From NCBI GenBank assembly GCA_023421675.1, contig JAEZTC010000001.1, forward strand, positions 310,001-374,000: DNA of 64,000 nt, in the 5' to 3' direction. Positions 52,171 to 61,657 of this stretch are shown here, piece after piece. The position numbers were made by a program, and so were the translations under genes. The stretch's first letter is position 1. Each line of letters opens with the position of its first letter. Origin of the DNA: Bacillota bacterium (GTDB lineage Bacteria; Bacillota; Clostridia; Acetivibrionales; JANLFN01). The notes beneath the pieces were generated by a model that had not been told where the DNA came from, did no database searches, and was given only the letters and a program-made list of their open reading frames with translations.

Positions 52171-53283
52171 ATGAAACGGGTAATTAAAACTATAATTTCT
52201 ATATTAACAGTTAGTATTTTGATTTCTCTATTTGTTTCTTGTAATAACAGTTCAGAAAATACATATTTAACCGAACCCCCCAATAAAGAAAAATTTGAAA
52301 AAGTAAAAAAAGATCTCAATGATTACTTCGATAAATATTATGGGGATTCTTTCAGCGGCTCGATATTGATTGCATCATATGGTGAGGTGCTATTCACTAA
52401 AGGATATGGAATGGCTGATTATGAAAATAAAATTCCTAACACTCCTGATACTGCATTTAACATTTCCTCTCTAACTCAGCAGTTTACTTCAATGGGAATA
52501 ATGATACTTAGCGACAAAGGTCTTCTTGGTATAAATGATAGTTTTGGTAAATACATTCCGGGTATTGATCATGGTGACGAAATAACTATACAACAGCTTC
52601 TTTCACAAACATCAGGGATTGATGATTCAATATATGAACAAGGTATATTTGACAACATGGATAGAGGCGATACTATAGCTGAAATCATAAAATCCTTAAA
52701 AGGAAAGAAATTTAAACTTGGTGACCAACCTGGTAAATTCTTTTATGATTGTAACATAAATTACTTTTTACTTGGATACATAATAGAAAAACTATCGGGA
52801 CAAAGCTATGAGAATTTTATAGAACAAAATATCTTTAAGCCACTTGAAATGAATAATTCCGGGTATTACCATAATACTTTGTCTAATGAAAATTATGCCG
52901 TGGGATATTCTGTCATAGATCCTGAACCAGTAAAAGCGGATGTCAATGATATCAAATACACATACCCGGCAGTAGGTATGTATTCTTCAGTAGAAGATCT
53001 TTATAAATGGGATCAGGCCTTGTATACCGATAAGCTTATAAAAAAAGAGACGCTAGATAAAATTTTTGAAAGACATATAAATGGATATAGCTTCGGATGG
53101 CATATGGCGGACGATAAGGATTGTATTATTTCACAAATAGAAGGCATGGGAAACGGAACTAATACGTTCATCATCAGATATATCGGCAAAAATCAATTAA
53201 TAGTGCTGTTAAGCAATGAAGGCGGCGGCATTAAAGTCTCGCCTATTCCATACATAGAACGTGTATTTAAAGAGCTGGAATAA
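52171..53283 (+). CDS. Serine hydrolase lipoprotein, copy 2 (catalytic residues lost)
   Basis: A 370-residue lipoprotein (VSC lipobox at C24), 43 bp after copy 1 and very similar to copies 1 and 3. The SxxK Lys is Gln (S100-L-T-Q103), the YxN Tyr is Asp (D193-C-N195), and the HxG motif is I-E-G. The frame is intact and the start has AGGGTG, so it is probably made, but it should not catalyse the usual reaction. It might bind ligands or act as a regulator or decoy, or be on its way to a pseudogene. Confidence 0.88.
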   Translation: MKRVIKTIISILTVSILISLFVSCNNSSENTYLTEPPNKEKFEKVKKDLNDYFDKYYGDSFSGSILIASYGEVLFTKGYGMADYENKIPNTPDTAFNISSLTQQFTSMGIMILSDKGLLGINDSFGKYIPGIDHGDEITIQQLLSQTSGIDDSIYEQGIFDNMDRGDTIAEIIKSLKGKKFKLGDQPGKFFYDCNINYFLLGYIIEKLSGQSYENFIEQNIFKPLEMNNSGYYHNTLSNENYAVGYSVIDPEPVKADVNDIKYTYPAVGMYSSVEDLYKWDQALYTDKLIKKETLDKIFERHINGYSFGWHMADDKDCIISQIEGMGNGTNTFIIRYIGKNQLIVLLSNEGGGIKVSPIPYIERVFKELE

Positions 53284-53317
53284 GAAATAAAAGTTTTTTT
53301 AACAGGTATTATATACT

Positions 53318-53372
53318 AATAAAAAGCGTTTGATTGTTATACTAACTAATTTTGATGCTGGACTACCTCAGT
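53318..53372 (+). pseudogene. Remnant of a hydrolase 3' end
   Basis: 53318-53341 is identical over 24 bases to 55062-55085 in copy 3; the read-through matches NKKRLIVI..TN, then GGACTACCT is shared. The rest of that copy is missing. Confidence 0.8.
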
Positions 53373-53560
53373 ACAGAAAAAGTTGAAACAAATGCCTGAT
53401 TAACAACATAAGCTTTGATGCTTGCCCGGGAACAAACCGGCAGGCATCTTTTTTTTATGTTAAGATATATAAATTATTCTGTGAGATAAAGAATTTAATA
53501 ATATTATATTCAGTATCTTGTTTTTAAATATATCCTTTAAAAGGAAAAAAGGATTGATGT
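53373..53560 (+). pseudogene. Remnant of the flotillin 3' end, its terminator and downstream leader
   Basis: 53373-53399 reads TEKVETNA and a stop, as does the end of the flotillin gene (49482-49508), with only synonymous changes before the stop. Next comes a decayed copy of its terminator (53417-53456, T8) and ATGTTAAGATATATA (53457-53471), identical to 49575-49589 after the flotillin terminator. Confidence 0.85.
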
Positions 53561-53612
53561 GAAACTTGTTGTTGTATATTGTTGTATATTATTATATACA
53601 CAATTCCTTATA

Positions 53613-53668
53613 TAAGACAAATAATTCCACGGTTTAGCTTAATTTGTTTATTTATAAGCAACAGCTAA
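53613..53668 (+). repeat. Decayed copy of the leader of hydrolase copy 1
   Basis: Resembles the sequence before 51021 (about 50900-50955), including GACAAA, TCCAC and TTTATTTA blocks in the same order. Confidence 0.55.
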
Positions 53669-53681
53669 TAAAATATACTTT

Positions 53682-53994
53682 AATGGTAGGTTATTCAATT
53701 TTGAGTCCAAAACCTGTTAAAGCCGATATGAAGGATATTGAGTATGCTTTTGCCGCCGGAGCTTTGTATTCTTCTGTAGAAGACCTTTATAAATGGAATA
53801 AGGCCATATATACCGATAAACTTATAAAAAACAGACTCTGGATAAAGTCTTTGCAAGCTATACCTAATAGCTATGGATATGGTTGGTATATTTCAGATGA
53901 TAAATACGGTGTTATTGCACAACATGAAGGTGGCATTATTGGTTCACATGTTCCATACATAGAAAATGTATTAAAAGAATTGGATGAAAAATAA
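53682..53994 (+). pseudogene. Truncated, frameshifted serine hydrolase copy
   Basis: An open frame of about 104 residues that matches only the C-terminal half of copies 1-3 (VGYS, PVKAD, LYSSVEDLYKW, YTDKLIK). A one-base loss around 53830 shifts the frame for about 15 residues, and a deletion removes the RYTNKKRLIVI segment before the end. It still has A-Q-H-E-G (the HxG motif) but no SxxK or YxN. It is a pseudogene. Confidence 0.88.
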
Positions 53995-54047
53995 TAGTTG
54001 CATTAAACATTTATTATATAGGTTAATATATTTAGGGGGGGAATTTC

Positions 54048-55160
54048 GTGAAAAGAATAATTAATGTAATAGTTTCTTTGTTAATATTAAGCTTGCTGCC
54101 TTTTTCAGCTGTTTCTTGTACAAGCGATTCAAAAAGTGCTCAAAAAAATACTGAAATTGCTGATACGAAAAAATTTGAGCAGGTCCAGAAAGAGCTTAAT
54201 GATTACCTTGATAAGTATTATAAGGATACTTTCAGCGGTTCTATACTGATTGCTTCAGAAGGTAAAATCCTGGCAAGCAAGGGCTATGGCATGGCTGATT
54301 ATGAAAACAATATTCCAAATACACCAGAAACATCTTTTAATATCGCTTCATTAACAAAGCAATTTACTGCTATGGGTATAATGATTCTCAGCGATAAAGG
54401 TCTTTTAGATGTTAATGATAAAATCGGAAAGTATATAGAGGGAATAGACCATGGAAATGAAATAACCATACACCAGCTTCTTACGCAGACTTCTGGAATT
54501 GATAACAATATATATGAACAAGATATGTTTAAAAACGCACAGGGGGGGAATGTGGTTGAAATTATAGAGAAACTGAAGGGGCAAAAATTTGAGCTTGGTA
54601 ATAAGCCCGGTACAATATTTTCTTACTGTAATGTAAACTATTATTTACTTGGCTATATAATAGAAAAGCTATCAGGTGAAAGCTATGAAAGCTTTATAAG
54701 CAAAAACATATTTAAACCGCTTGGAATGAAAAACTCAGGGTATTATCATTCGAACATGGCAGATAAAAACCATGCCGTGGGCTATTCTCAAATTTTACAA
54801 CCACCTGTTAGAGCAAATATGGCAGGTATGGAGTATGCCTATTCAGCCGGAGGCCTGTATTCTTCTGCAGAGGATTTTTATAAATGGGATCAGGCTTTGT
54901 ATACCGATAAGCTTGTAAAAAAAGAGACTTTGAATAAAATTTTTGGAAAATACCCGGACGGCTATGGCTATGGCTGGTATATTTCAGATGATAAGGGCGG
55001 GATTGTTGCTCAGCACGATGGTGTCATAAATGGGGGGAATTCACATATTATCAGATATACAAATAAAAAGCGTTTGATTGTTATATTCACTAATCTCGAA
55101 GGCGGACTACCTGGTTTCTTTGATCAACATATGGAAAAATTTTTTAGTGAATTGGATTAA
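54048..55160 (+). CDS. Beta-lactamase-family serine hydrolase lipoprotein, copy 3 (all motifs intact)
   Basis: A 370-residue lipoprotein; GTG start with a G-run before it. VSC lipobox. It keeps S101-L-T-K104 (IASLTKQF), Y193-C-N195 (FSYCNVNY) and H-D-G (VAQHDGVINGG), so it is the one copy likely to be a working hydrolase. Closest in sequence to copy 2, and the source or sibling of the remnants at 53318 and 53682. Confidence 0.9.
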   Translation: MKRIINVIVSLLILSLLPFSAVSCTSDSKSAQKNTEIADTKKFEQVQKELNDYLDKYYKDTFSGSILIASEGKILASKGYGMADYENNIPNTPETSFNIASLTKQFTAMGIMILSDKGLLDVNDKIGKYIEGIDHGNEITIHQLLTQTSGIDNNIYEQDMFKNAQGGNVVEIIEKLKGQKFELGNKPGTIFSYCNVNYYLLGYIIEKLSGESYESFISKNIFKPLGMKNSGYYHSNMADKNHAVGYSQILQPPVRANMAGMEYAYSAGGLYSSAEDFYKWDQALYTDKLVKKETLNKIFGKYPDGYGYGWYISDDKGGIVAQHDGVINGGNSHIIRYTNKKRLIVIFTNLEGGLPGFFDQHMEKFFSELD

Positions 55161-55205
55161 ATAAGTAATAAGACCAAAGCTAAAAAGGGACTGTTATCAA
55201 ATAAA

Positions 55206-55223
55206 TGGGGTCTTGACGACCCC
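55206..55223. terminator. Hairpin between convergent genes
   Basis: TGGGGTC / GACCCCA with outer AATAAAT / ATTTATT. There is no clear T-run, so it is only a possible terminator. Confidence 0.45.
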
Positions 55224-55286
55224 ATATGCAATTTATTGAAATTAATAAGAGTTTAATAGAACTGTTGTTTAAGTTAAGGATACACA

Positions 55287-56372
55287 TCATAATACCAGAT
55301 CCACATGCTGTATTGTTCCAGAAGTGCCGTTTTCTCTAAGGAATATTCCTGTCCTTGAAATCTGGCCCTGTTGGACGTTATTGCTATCATTCAAATCGAA
55401 CTTTGTTTCTGCATTGCCAAGGTATATCGCACCAATTCCCTTTTGACCGAGTGCAAAAAGCTGATCATTGCCATTCTTGTCCTTTGTCCATATACGAAGT
55501 TTATCGTATATGGAATCATTTTCATCAATCCAGTTATTTTTATCAGAGTCATATGCTGCCAGATCAGCAAAGCCATTGCCGCTTTGTGTTCCAAACAGTT
55601 CTGAACCGTCGTTGATTTTCCCGTCCTTATTCTTATCCAGAGCAAGGAACCCGCTGCCTCCGCTGACAAAGGAGATCTGATCCGAAGTACCATTCACATC
55701 GATATCAAAATTAAATTTTGTATTACCAAGAGTTGCTGATGCAGCTGCATAATTTATGACCAGAGGATCGCAAAGTGCATTTCCTGCTTTGATATTTATG
55801 CTGTTTTGTGCAATGAACTCTCTGCTTACGCTCAGGTTCAAATCAAATTCTATTTTCTTTCCATCAGCAGTTTGAATTGTCCCAGATGCATTGAAAGCCA
55901 TTTTTTCGCTTTTGGCATATATCTCGGTACTGTTGTATGAAAGCCCCCAGCCATTAATCGCTTGAGTCGGTGCATTTATTCCCTTTATCCCGGATATATT
56001 TCCTTGGCTTTTTAAATCCTCAAGCATTTTTCGATCTACATGTATGAGCTTTATTTTCTTCCCTGTAAGTGCTCTTATAAACTCTTCAAGCATCTTGGCT
56101 TTTAATTCTTCAGGACTTGATATGTCATAATCATCCTCATTATTGGTTTTACTTAGTTTTGTAGAATTAATTTCGTCCTGAAACTTTTTTAATGCCGTGT
56201 CAGACAACATAACAGAAAAATCCTTTGAATCAGATATTGCCAAAGCTCCAGATGAAGAATTCTGCTCAATACTTTTATTGGAATCCCAATATTTCAAGGT
56301 TTCTTTTTTAAAATAGCCTTCCATTTTGTATGATCCGGAAGACAATAGGATATTAGAACTCTGAATTCTCAA
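55287..56372 (-). CDS. EF-hand-like calcium-binding protein
   Basis: A 361-residue protein. The N-terminus is polar (no signal peptide), with a charged helical region about 75-150. Residues about 150-230 are beta-rich. Two Ca-binding loops follow: DKNKDGKINDGSELFG (about 246) and DSDKNNWIDENDSIYD (about 275), each with Asp at loop positions 1, 3 and 5, as in EF-hand or dockerin-like calcium loops. The C-terminus is a Gly-rich beta segment. Similar bacterial proteins of unknown role carry the pattern DxNxDGxIxxxxELFG. Terminator: 55206. Secretion route is not evident. Confidence 0.72.
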   Translation of the reverse strand: MRIQSSNILLSSGSYKMEGYFKKETLKYWDSNKSIEQNSSSGALAISDSKDFSVMLSDTALKKFQDEINSTKLSKTNNEDDYDISSPEELKAKMLEEFIRALTGKKIKLIHVDRKMLEDLKSQGNISGIKGINAPTQAINGWGLSYNSTEIYAKSEKMAFNASGTIQTADGKKIEFDLNLSVSREFIAQNSINIKAGNALCDPLVINYAAASATLGNTKFNFDIDVNGTSDQISFVSGGSGFLALDKNKDGKINDGSELFGTQSGNGFADLAAYDSDKNNWIDENDSIYDKLRIWTKDKNGNDQLFALGQKGIGAIYLGNAETKFDLNDSNNVQQGQISRTGIFLRENGTSGTIQHVDLVL

Positions 56373-56555
56373 GATAAAAACCCCCTTTTGAGATGAGCTT
56401 GCTGTTTTTTGCGTGTTCTAAATATGATCATACAAGTAACAATATTGTTTTTTTCATGGGTAAGTATTTAGATTTGTCTTTTGTAGTATATAAATGTTAT
56501 CGGTGAGAATTGAAATGTTTTTAATGCCTTTAAGGAAAATAAAGAGTCCTATTTT

Positions 56556-58622
56556 TTAAGACCCCTTATACTGAAGATTGTAAAGATTATAATACATTCC
56601 TTTTAAAGACAAGAGTTCGTCGTGATTCCCGATTTCTCTGAGCCTGCCCTTATGAAGCACCATTATTGTATCTGCATGCTGAATGGTAGAAAGCCTATGA
56701 GCAATTACAATTGTAGTACGGTTCTTGGTTATTCTCGTAAGCGCATCCTGAATAAGCAGTTCAGTTTCAGTATCTATATTTGAGGTGGCTTCATCAAGGA
56801 CAAGAATAGCAGGGTTAAATGCCAGTGCCCTTGCAAAGGCCAGTAACTGCCTTTGACCTGCAGAAAAAGTTGCCCCGCGTTCCATCACTTCCTCATCATA
56901 TTTGCAAGGAAGCTTGCTTATGAACTTATCTGCATTAACATATTGTGAAACTGTTTTAATGCTATCTTCATCTATACCTTGCTCACCAAGCCTGATATTA
57001 TCCCTTACAGTACCGCTGAACAGGAAAACGTCCTGAAGAACCATTCCTATGTTTTGTCGAAGTACATCCTTCTTCATATCTTTAATATTAACACCATCAA
57101 TAAAAATATCACCCCTCTGTATTTCATAAAACCTGTTGAGAAGGTTGATTATTGAAGTTTTCCCAGCACCGGTAGCACCCACTATTGCTACTGTATTTCC
57201 GGCAGGTATTTTGAAGCTGACATCTTTCAGAACCCAATCGGTACCATTGTAGGAGAACCATACATTTCTGAATTCAATTTCACCCATAAAACGTGTCGGT
57301 TGAGCCAATTTATCACCGCTATCTTCCTCCACCGGAGTGTCTAGAATCATAAAGATTCTTTCAGATGAAGCCATTGCAGATTGGAGAATATTATACTTTT
57401 CAGCCATGTCTGTTATTGGGTTGAAGAATTGATTAATGTAGCTTATAAATGCATATAATACTCCGAATTTAAGTGTGCCGCCTATGACACCGCTGCCGCC
57501 GTACCAGATGACAGCTGCAATTGTCAGATATTGAATCATTTCAAGAAGCGGTCTGAATATACCGAATACAACCACCTGGCTGACTCCTGCCTTATAATAT
57601 TCCTTGTTTATACCCTTGAATTGCTTGTATTTTTCCTTTGCCCTGCTGAAAATCTGTATGATCCTCATACCCGAAAGGTTTTCGGATAATACTGAATTAA
57701 GCTTGGCGAGGCTGATTCTAAAGTACCTGTAAACCTTTCTCGCTTTTATTCTGAATAAAGCTGTGGCTAATATAACAGGTGGAATTGCGGCAATTACAAC
57801 AAGTGAAAGCTTTATGTCCATTGACATCATTATAATAATTACGCCTATGATTATTGAAACATCTTTAAGAACATTAACCAGGACGTTAGTGTACATTTCA
57901 TTTAGTGTTTCGGTATCGTTTGTTACACGGGTTACAAGTCTTCCGACAGGATTTTTATCAAAGAAACTCAGAGACATTTTCTGAAGATGTGAAAACACCT
58001 CGTTCCTTATGTTGTATATTATGGACTGCCCCGCATAACTAAGGACATAAATCTGAAGAAAATTAAACAGAAAACCTATTAAAATTATCAAAATATATAG
58101 CAGCCCTTTATTTTGAACAGCCTTCATATCTGAAGCCCTGAATTTTCGAATATCTTCCTGGGATAATAGTTTGGCGTTTATGAGTTTACCGTTCTCCAAA
58201 AACGCTATGCTTTCCCCGTTAGCTACAATCTTACCATTTTTTGAACTATCAGCTGTTCCGTTAATTAAATAAGGCTTTTTCTCTGAATATACAATTGAAT
58301 ATATATCTTCTGATTGAGTATTTTCAGGTATTTTATCGTATGTTTTATAAACCTTGTTTTCAAAGTTGATTCCTTTAACATTTTTGTTTACATCATAAGC
58401 TACCATAGGCTTTGTATAGCCGTTTAGGTTGTCATCAATAACGGATTTAACAAGATACGGACCTGCCAAATCAGTAAGGGTTGTTCCCAAAAGTAGTAAT
58501 ACCGCAATGACAAAGAACTTCCAATAAGGTTTTGCATACTTAAGAAGCCGCTTCATTAGTTTTGAGTCATACGCTTTACCAAGTTCTTCTTCATCATTAT
58601 GATTTATATTTTCGTCAGCCAA
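56556..58622 (-). CDS. Heterodimeric ABC exporter subunit (canonical Walker B)
   Basis: A 688-residue half-transporter. TTG 58622 follows GGAGGTTTAC; a longer frame starting 6 codons earlier overlaps the ribosome binding site. Six helices, with an unusually long loop of about 100 residues between helices 1 and 2 (about 70-170). The NBD has Walker A VGATGAGKTS, Q-loop, Walker B LDEATSNID and switch His, but the signature is FSAGQ in place of LSGGQ. It starts 28 bp after the stop of the partner at 58651 on the same strand. Together they resemble BmrCD/LmrCD-type multidrug exporters. Confidence 0.93.
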   Translation of the reverse strand: MADENINHNDEEELGKAYDSKLMKRLLKYAKPYWKFFVIAVLLLLGTTLTDLAGPYLVKSVIDDNLNGYTKPMVAYDVNKNVKGINFENKVYKTYDKIPENTQSEDIYSIVYSEKKPYLINGTADSSKNGKIVANGESIAFLENGKLINAKLLSQEDIRKFRASDMKAVQNKGLLYILIILIGFLFNFLQIYVLSYAGQSIIYNIRNEVFSHLQKMSLSFFDKNPVGRLVTRVTNDTETLNEMYTNVLVNVLKDVSIIIGVIIIMMSMDIKLSLVVIAAIPPVILATALFRIKARKVYRYFRISLAKLNSVLSENLSGMRIIQIFSRAKEKYKQFKGINKEYYKAGVSQVVVFGIFRPLLEMIQYLTIAAVIWYGGSGVIGGTLKFGVLYAFISYINQFFNPITDMAEKYNILQSAMASSERIFMILDTPVEEDSGDKLAQPTRFMGEIEFRNVWFSYNGTDWVLKDVSFKIPAGNTVAIVGATGAGKTSIINLLNRFYEIQRGDIFIDGVNIKDMKKDVLRQNIGMVLQDVFLFSGTVRDNIRLGEQGIDEDSIKTVSQYVNADKFISKLPCKYDEEVMERGATFSAGQRQLLAFARALAFNPAILVLDEATSNIDTETELLIQDALTRITKNRTTIVIAHRLSTIQHADTIMVLHKGRLREIGNHDELLSLKGMYYNLYNLQYKGS

Positions 58623-58650
58623 AGTAAACCTCCATATCAATAATCAGAAT

Positions 58651-60399
58651 TTAATCCTCTTTTGCAAGCTGATCAGCGAGAAGCTGTTTCTGATACAGTT
58701 CATAGTACTGTCCTTGCAATTCCAGAAGAGTTTCATGCGTACCTCTTTCAATTATTTCTCCTTCGTCAAGAAAAATTATTTCGTCTGCATCCTTTATTGT
58801 TGAAATCCTGTGGGACACGATAATACTAGTACGCTCTTGCATTACTTCCTTAAGGCCTTTAAGGATTTCTTCTTCGGTATTGGTATCTACTGCAGACAGG
58901 CAATCATCAAGTATAAGAATTGAAGGTGACCTGAGAATTGCTCTGGCTATGGATATCCTCTGCTTTTGACCGCCTGAAAGAGTAACACCACGTTCCCCTA
59001 CAATGGTATCAAAGCCTTTGGGGAATTCTTTTATATCATCATATACCTTTGATGTTTTTGATGCTTTTTCTATAGAACTATCATCATTGCCCAGGAAAAA
59101 GTCTATATTTTCCTTTATTGTAGCTGAAAATAGAAAAGTATCCTGAGGAACAAACCCGATGCTTTCCCGCAATACTGACAAAGGGACACGGTTTATATCA
59201 ATATCGTCTATTAAAAGCTGACCGTTTCCAACGTTATATAATCTTACTATAAGATTTATAAGAGTGGTTTTTCCACTTCCGGTTCGTCCAACAATTGCAA
59301 GCGTTTTGCCCTTTTCCAATGTTATGTTGATGTTTTTTAATACCTGAGAGGAGTGTCCTGGGTAGGTAAAGTTTAAATTATTAAATACAATCTTTCCTTC
59401 CACTTTTGAAATTTGTACAATATCCTGACTATCTTCAATTTCAGGCTTTTCATCAAGTATTGCATTTATACGTTTAAGTGAAACAAAGCCCCTCTGAAAA
59501 AGACTTGTAACCCAGCCAAGTGCTGCAATAGGCCATGTGAGGGTTAACAGGTAACCGTTAAAGGCAATAAAGCTTCCTAAAGTTATTTCCCCACTTATAA
59601 CAAGTGAACCACCATACCATAAAGCTATTGCAAATGTAAGAGTAGAGACTGACATAACAATTGGGAACAAAAGACTCGTGTTCCGTACGAATTTCAGGTT
59701 CATTTCTTTGTTATATTTGTTTGAAGCTATAAACTTGGCCATTTCTTTTTGTTCCTGAACAAAGGACTTGACTACGCGAATTCCGGAAAAGTTTTCTCTT
59801 GCTGTTTCAGTAAGCTGTGAGAAGGCTTCCTGCATTTTTTCTATTTTTGAATGCATGAATTTTACGTTAAGACTTATTATAAGTCCTAGAAGTGCAAGCG
59901 GTAAAAAGCATATAAGCGTAAGCTTGAAGCCTGCAGTGCCTATCATCAATATTATTGATACAACCGGTATAAGAAGGCTATCCAAAGACATTGTTATTCC
60001 CTGACCCAATGCAACCTGAACATTTGCTATGTCGTTCGAGGAATGGGCAAGCAGGTCTCCGGTTTTGTGATTATTGTAATAATTCACTGACAGCTTTTGG
60101 AGATGTTCGTAAAAACGATTCCTAAGCTCTTTCTCTATTTTTCTTGATACTCCGAAAATGAAATATCTCCATAAAAACCTGAATAGGGCAATACCTACCG
60201 CAATTAATGCTATAATAATTGCATAATATAAAACCTTGCTGTCAGTAATGCCTCCTCCCTTGAGATCATCAGTAAAGAAGCCCAATATTTTTGGAAATAT
60301 AAGCTGGAGAGCATCAACTGATATTAGAAATATTATTCCAATAATGTACCTGTACTTATATCTGAAAATCAAATCTTTAATATAGCGTAAATTCTTCAT
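58651..60399 (-). CDS. Heterodimeric ABC exporter subunit (degenerate Walker B)
   Basis: A 582-residue half-transporter with six helices and an NBD: Walker A VGRTGSGKTT, signature LSGGQKQR (canonical), Walker B LILDDCLSAVD, in which Asp replaces the catalytic Glu. GGGG precedes the ATG. It is first in the operon. The non-catalytic Asp here and the altered FSAGQ of the partner fall in the same composite nucleotide site, the pattern of asymmetric exporters such as TM287/288. Confidence 0.94.
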   Translation of the reverse strand: MKNLRYIKDLIFRYKYRYIIGIIFLISVDALQLIFPKILGFFTDDLKGGGITDSKVLYYAIIIALIAVGIALFRFLWRYFIFGVSRKIEKELRNRFYEHLQKLSVNYYNNHKTGDLLAHSSNDIANVQVALGQGITMSLDSLLIPVVSIILMIGTAGFKLTLICFLPLALLGLIISLNVKFMHSKIEKMQEAFSQLTETARENFSGIRVVKSFVQEQKEMAKFIASNKYNKEMNLKFVRNTSLLFPIVMSVSTLTFAIALWYGGSLVISGEITLGSFIAFNGYLLTLTWPIAALGWVTSLFQRGFVSLKRINAILDEKPEIEDSQDIVQISKVEGKIVFNNLNFTYPGHSSQVLKNINITLEKGKTLAIVGRTGSGKTTLINLIVRLYNVGNGQLLIDDIDINRVPLSVLRESIGFVPQDTFLFSATIKENIDFFLGNDDSSIEKASKTSKVYDDIKEFPKGFDTIVGERGVTLSGGQKQRISIARAILRSPSILILDDCLSAVDTNTEEEILKGLKEVMQERTSIIVSHRISTIKDADEIIFLDEGEIIERGTHETLLELQGQYYELYQKQLLADQLAKED

Positions 60400-60569
60400 T
60401 TTAACCCCATTATTTACTAATCGATTGTTTGACCACTATCGAACTTACAAACATTTTACATCAACAAGTTAGCTTATGCAATAATAATTTAATATATAAA
60501 AAACATATTTATGTACAAAAAAACTTTGAAGATGATAAAATTAACTAAATAAAACTACGGGGGTGTACA

Positions 60570-61337
60570 ATGCAAAAAGCAATTGAAATTGTAAGTCAGG
60601 GAAAAGTACTTCGTGGTATGCTGCACACACCTCAGAATGTATCGGGAAAAATCCCGGCAGTTATACTTTTTCATGGCTTTACAGGGAATAGTATGGAACC
60701 TCACTTTATTTTTGTCAAGCTTTCAAGGTATCTTGAAAAAGTTGGTATAGCAAGCGTAAGGTTTGACTTTGCCGGCAGCGGTGAAAGCGACGGGGATTTT
60801 GTTGATATGACACTGTCAGACGAGCTTTCTGATGCCCATAATATATTGGATTTTGTAAAAACTCTCGACTTTATTGATAACAATAGAATCGGGTTGATTG
60901 GTCTAAGTATGGGTGGAGCAATAGCAAGTATGCTTGCGGGACAAAGATCCTTAGAAATCAAGTTGCTTTGCTTATTGGCACCAGCTGGAACTATGGCTGA
61001 TATAATATCTGAAAGGTATGTGGGAGAACGCCTCCCCGAAATGACTGAAAAGGGTTGGCTTGATATAGGAGGTCTTGCTCTGGGGTTGAATATGCTTAAA
61101 GATATATCCAATATAGATATATACCAAAGATCTGCAGGTTTTGATAAAAATGTTTTAATTATTCATGGAGAGCTGGACGAAACTGTTCCTATTAAGGCAT
61201 CTGAAATGTATCTTGATATATATGGTTACAGAGCAAAGCTTCATATAATTAAAGGCGGAGATCACCTTTTCAGCAGTCTTAAAATTGAATCTGAAACTAT
61301 AGAAAAGACTGCAGAATTTTTAAAAACAGAATTATAA
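60570..61337 (+). CDS. Alpha/beta hydrolase, feruloyl-esterase-like
   Basis: A 255-residue cytoplasmic hydrolase. Nucleophile S113 in GLSMGG (GxSxG), oxyanion HGFTGNSMEPH, acid in HGELDETVP and His in GGDHLFSS. The HGFTGN start and length fit the cinnamoyl/feruloyl esterase group (Est1E-like). The G-rich ribosome binding site is strong. In a plant-fibre degrader it would release ferulate or hydrolyse other small esters; substrate unproven. Confidence 0.88.
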   Translation: MQKAIEIVSQGKVLRGMLHTPQNVSGKIPAVILFHGFTGNSMEPHFIFVKLSRYLEKVGIASVRFDFAGSGESDGDFVDMTLSDELSDAHNILDFVKTLDFIDNNRIGLIGLSMGGAIASMLAGQRSLEIKLLCLLAPAGTMADIISERYVGERLPEMTEKGWLDIGGLALGLNMLKDISNIDIYQRSAGFDKNVLIIHGELDETVPIKASEMYLDIYGYRAKLHIIKGGDHLFSSLKIESETIEKTAEFLKTEL

Positions 61338-61338
61338 G

Positions 61339-61370
61339 AAATCCACCCGGTTTCGGGTGGATTTTTATTC
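61339..61370. terminator. Bidirectional rho-independent terminator
   Basis: 11-bp stem (61339-61349, 61354-61364), GTTT loop, T-run, between convergent genes. It touches the stop codon of the coat gene at 61370. Confidence 0.9.
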
Positions 61371-61645
61371 TATTGCATTTGTGACTGCATTGAACTGAAA
61401 GACTGCTGTATTCTGCTCATTTCCTGCTGGGGAGCTGTTTCTACCTTGTACCAGCCCTTTTGATTCATGAAATTAAATAAGTTCCTCTGGTTTTCAAGAG
61501 TTTTATTTAATAAGTTGGTTGTATGTGTTCTTACCTTGTCACATGCGCTTTCAGTTGCGGCTGTACAAAGTGTTGATGCTTCCATCTTCTGCATGTACAG
61601 AATCATTCCAGCCCAGTCCTTTTCCTGAAATTGATTGTTAGGCAT
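61370..61645 (-). CDS. CotF-type spore coat protein
   Basis: A 91-residue helical protein of the coat-F family: DWAGMILYMQKMEASTLCTAATESACDKVRTHTTNLLNKTLENQRNLFNFMNQKGWYKVETAPQQEM is typical (helical bundle, then GWY and a P/Q-rich tail). It has two Cys. It is the second gene of a two-gene operon with the gene at 61658. Probable role: protein of the spore coat. Confidence 0.88.
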   Translation of the reverse strand: MPNNQFQEKDWAGMILYMQKMEASTLCTAATESACDKVRTHTTNLLNKTLENQRNLFNFMNQKGWYKVETAPQQEMSRIQQSFSSMQSQMQ

Positions 61646-61657
61646 AAGTTTACCTCC

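Noticed and set aside
51021..55160. Antibiotic resistance by true beta-lactamases
   Set aside because: The fold is class-C-like, but this family includes many esterases and peptidases; no sequence feature shows beta-lactam specificity.
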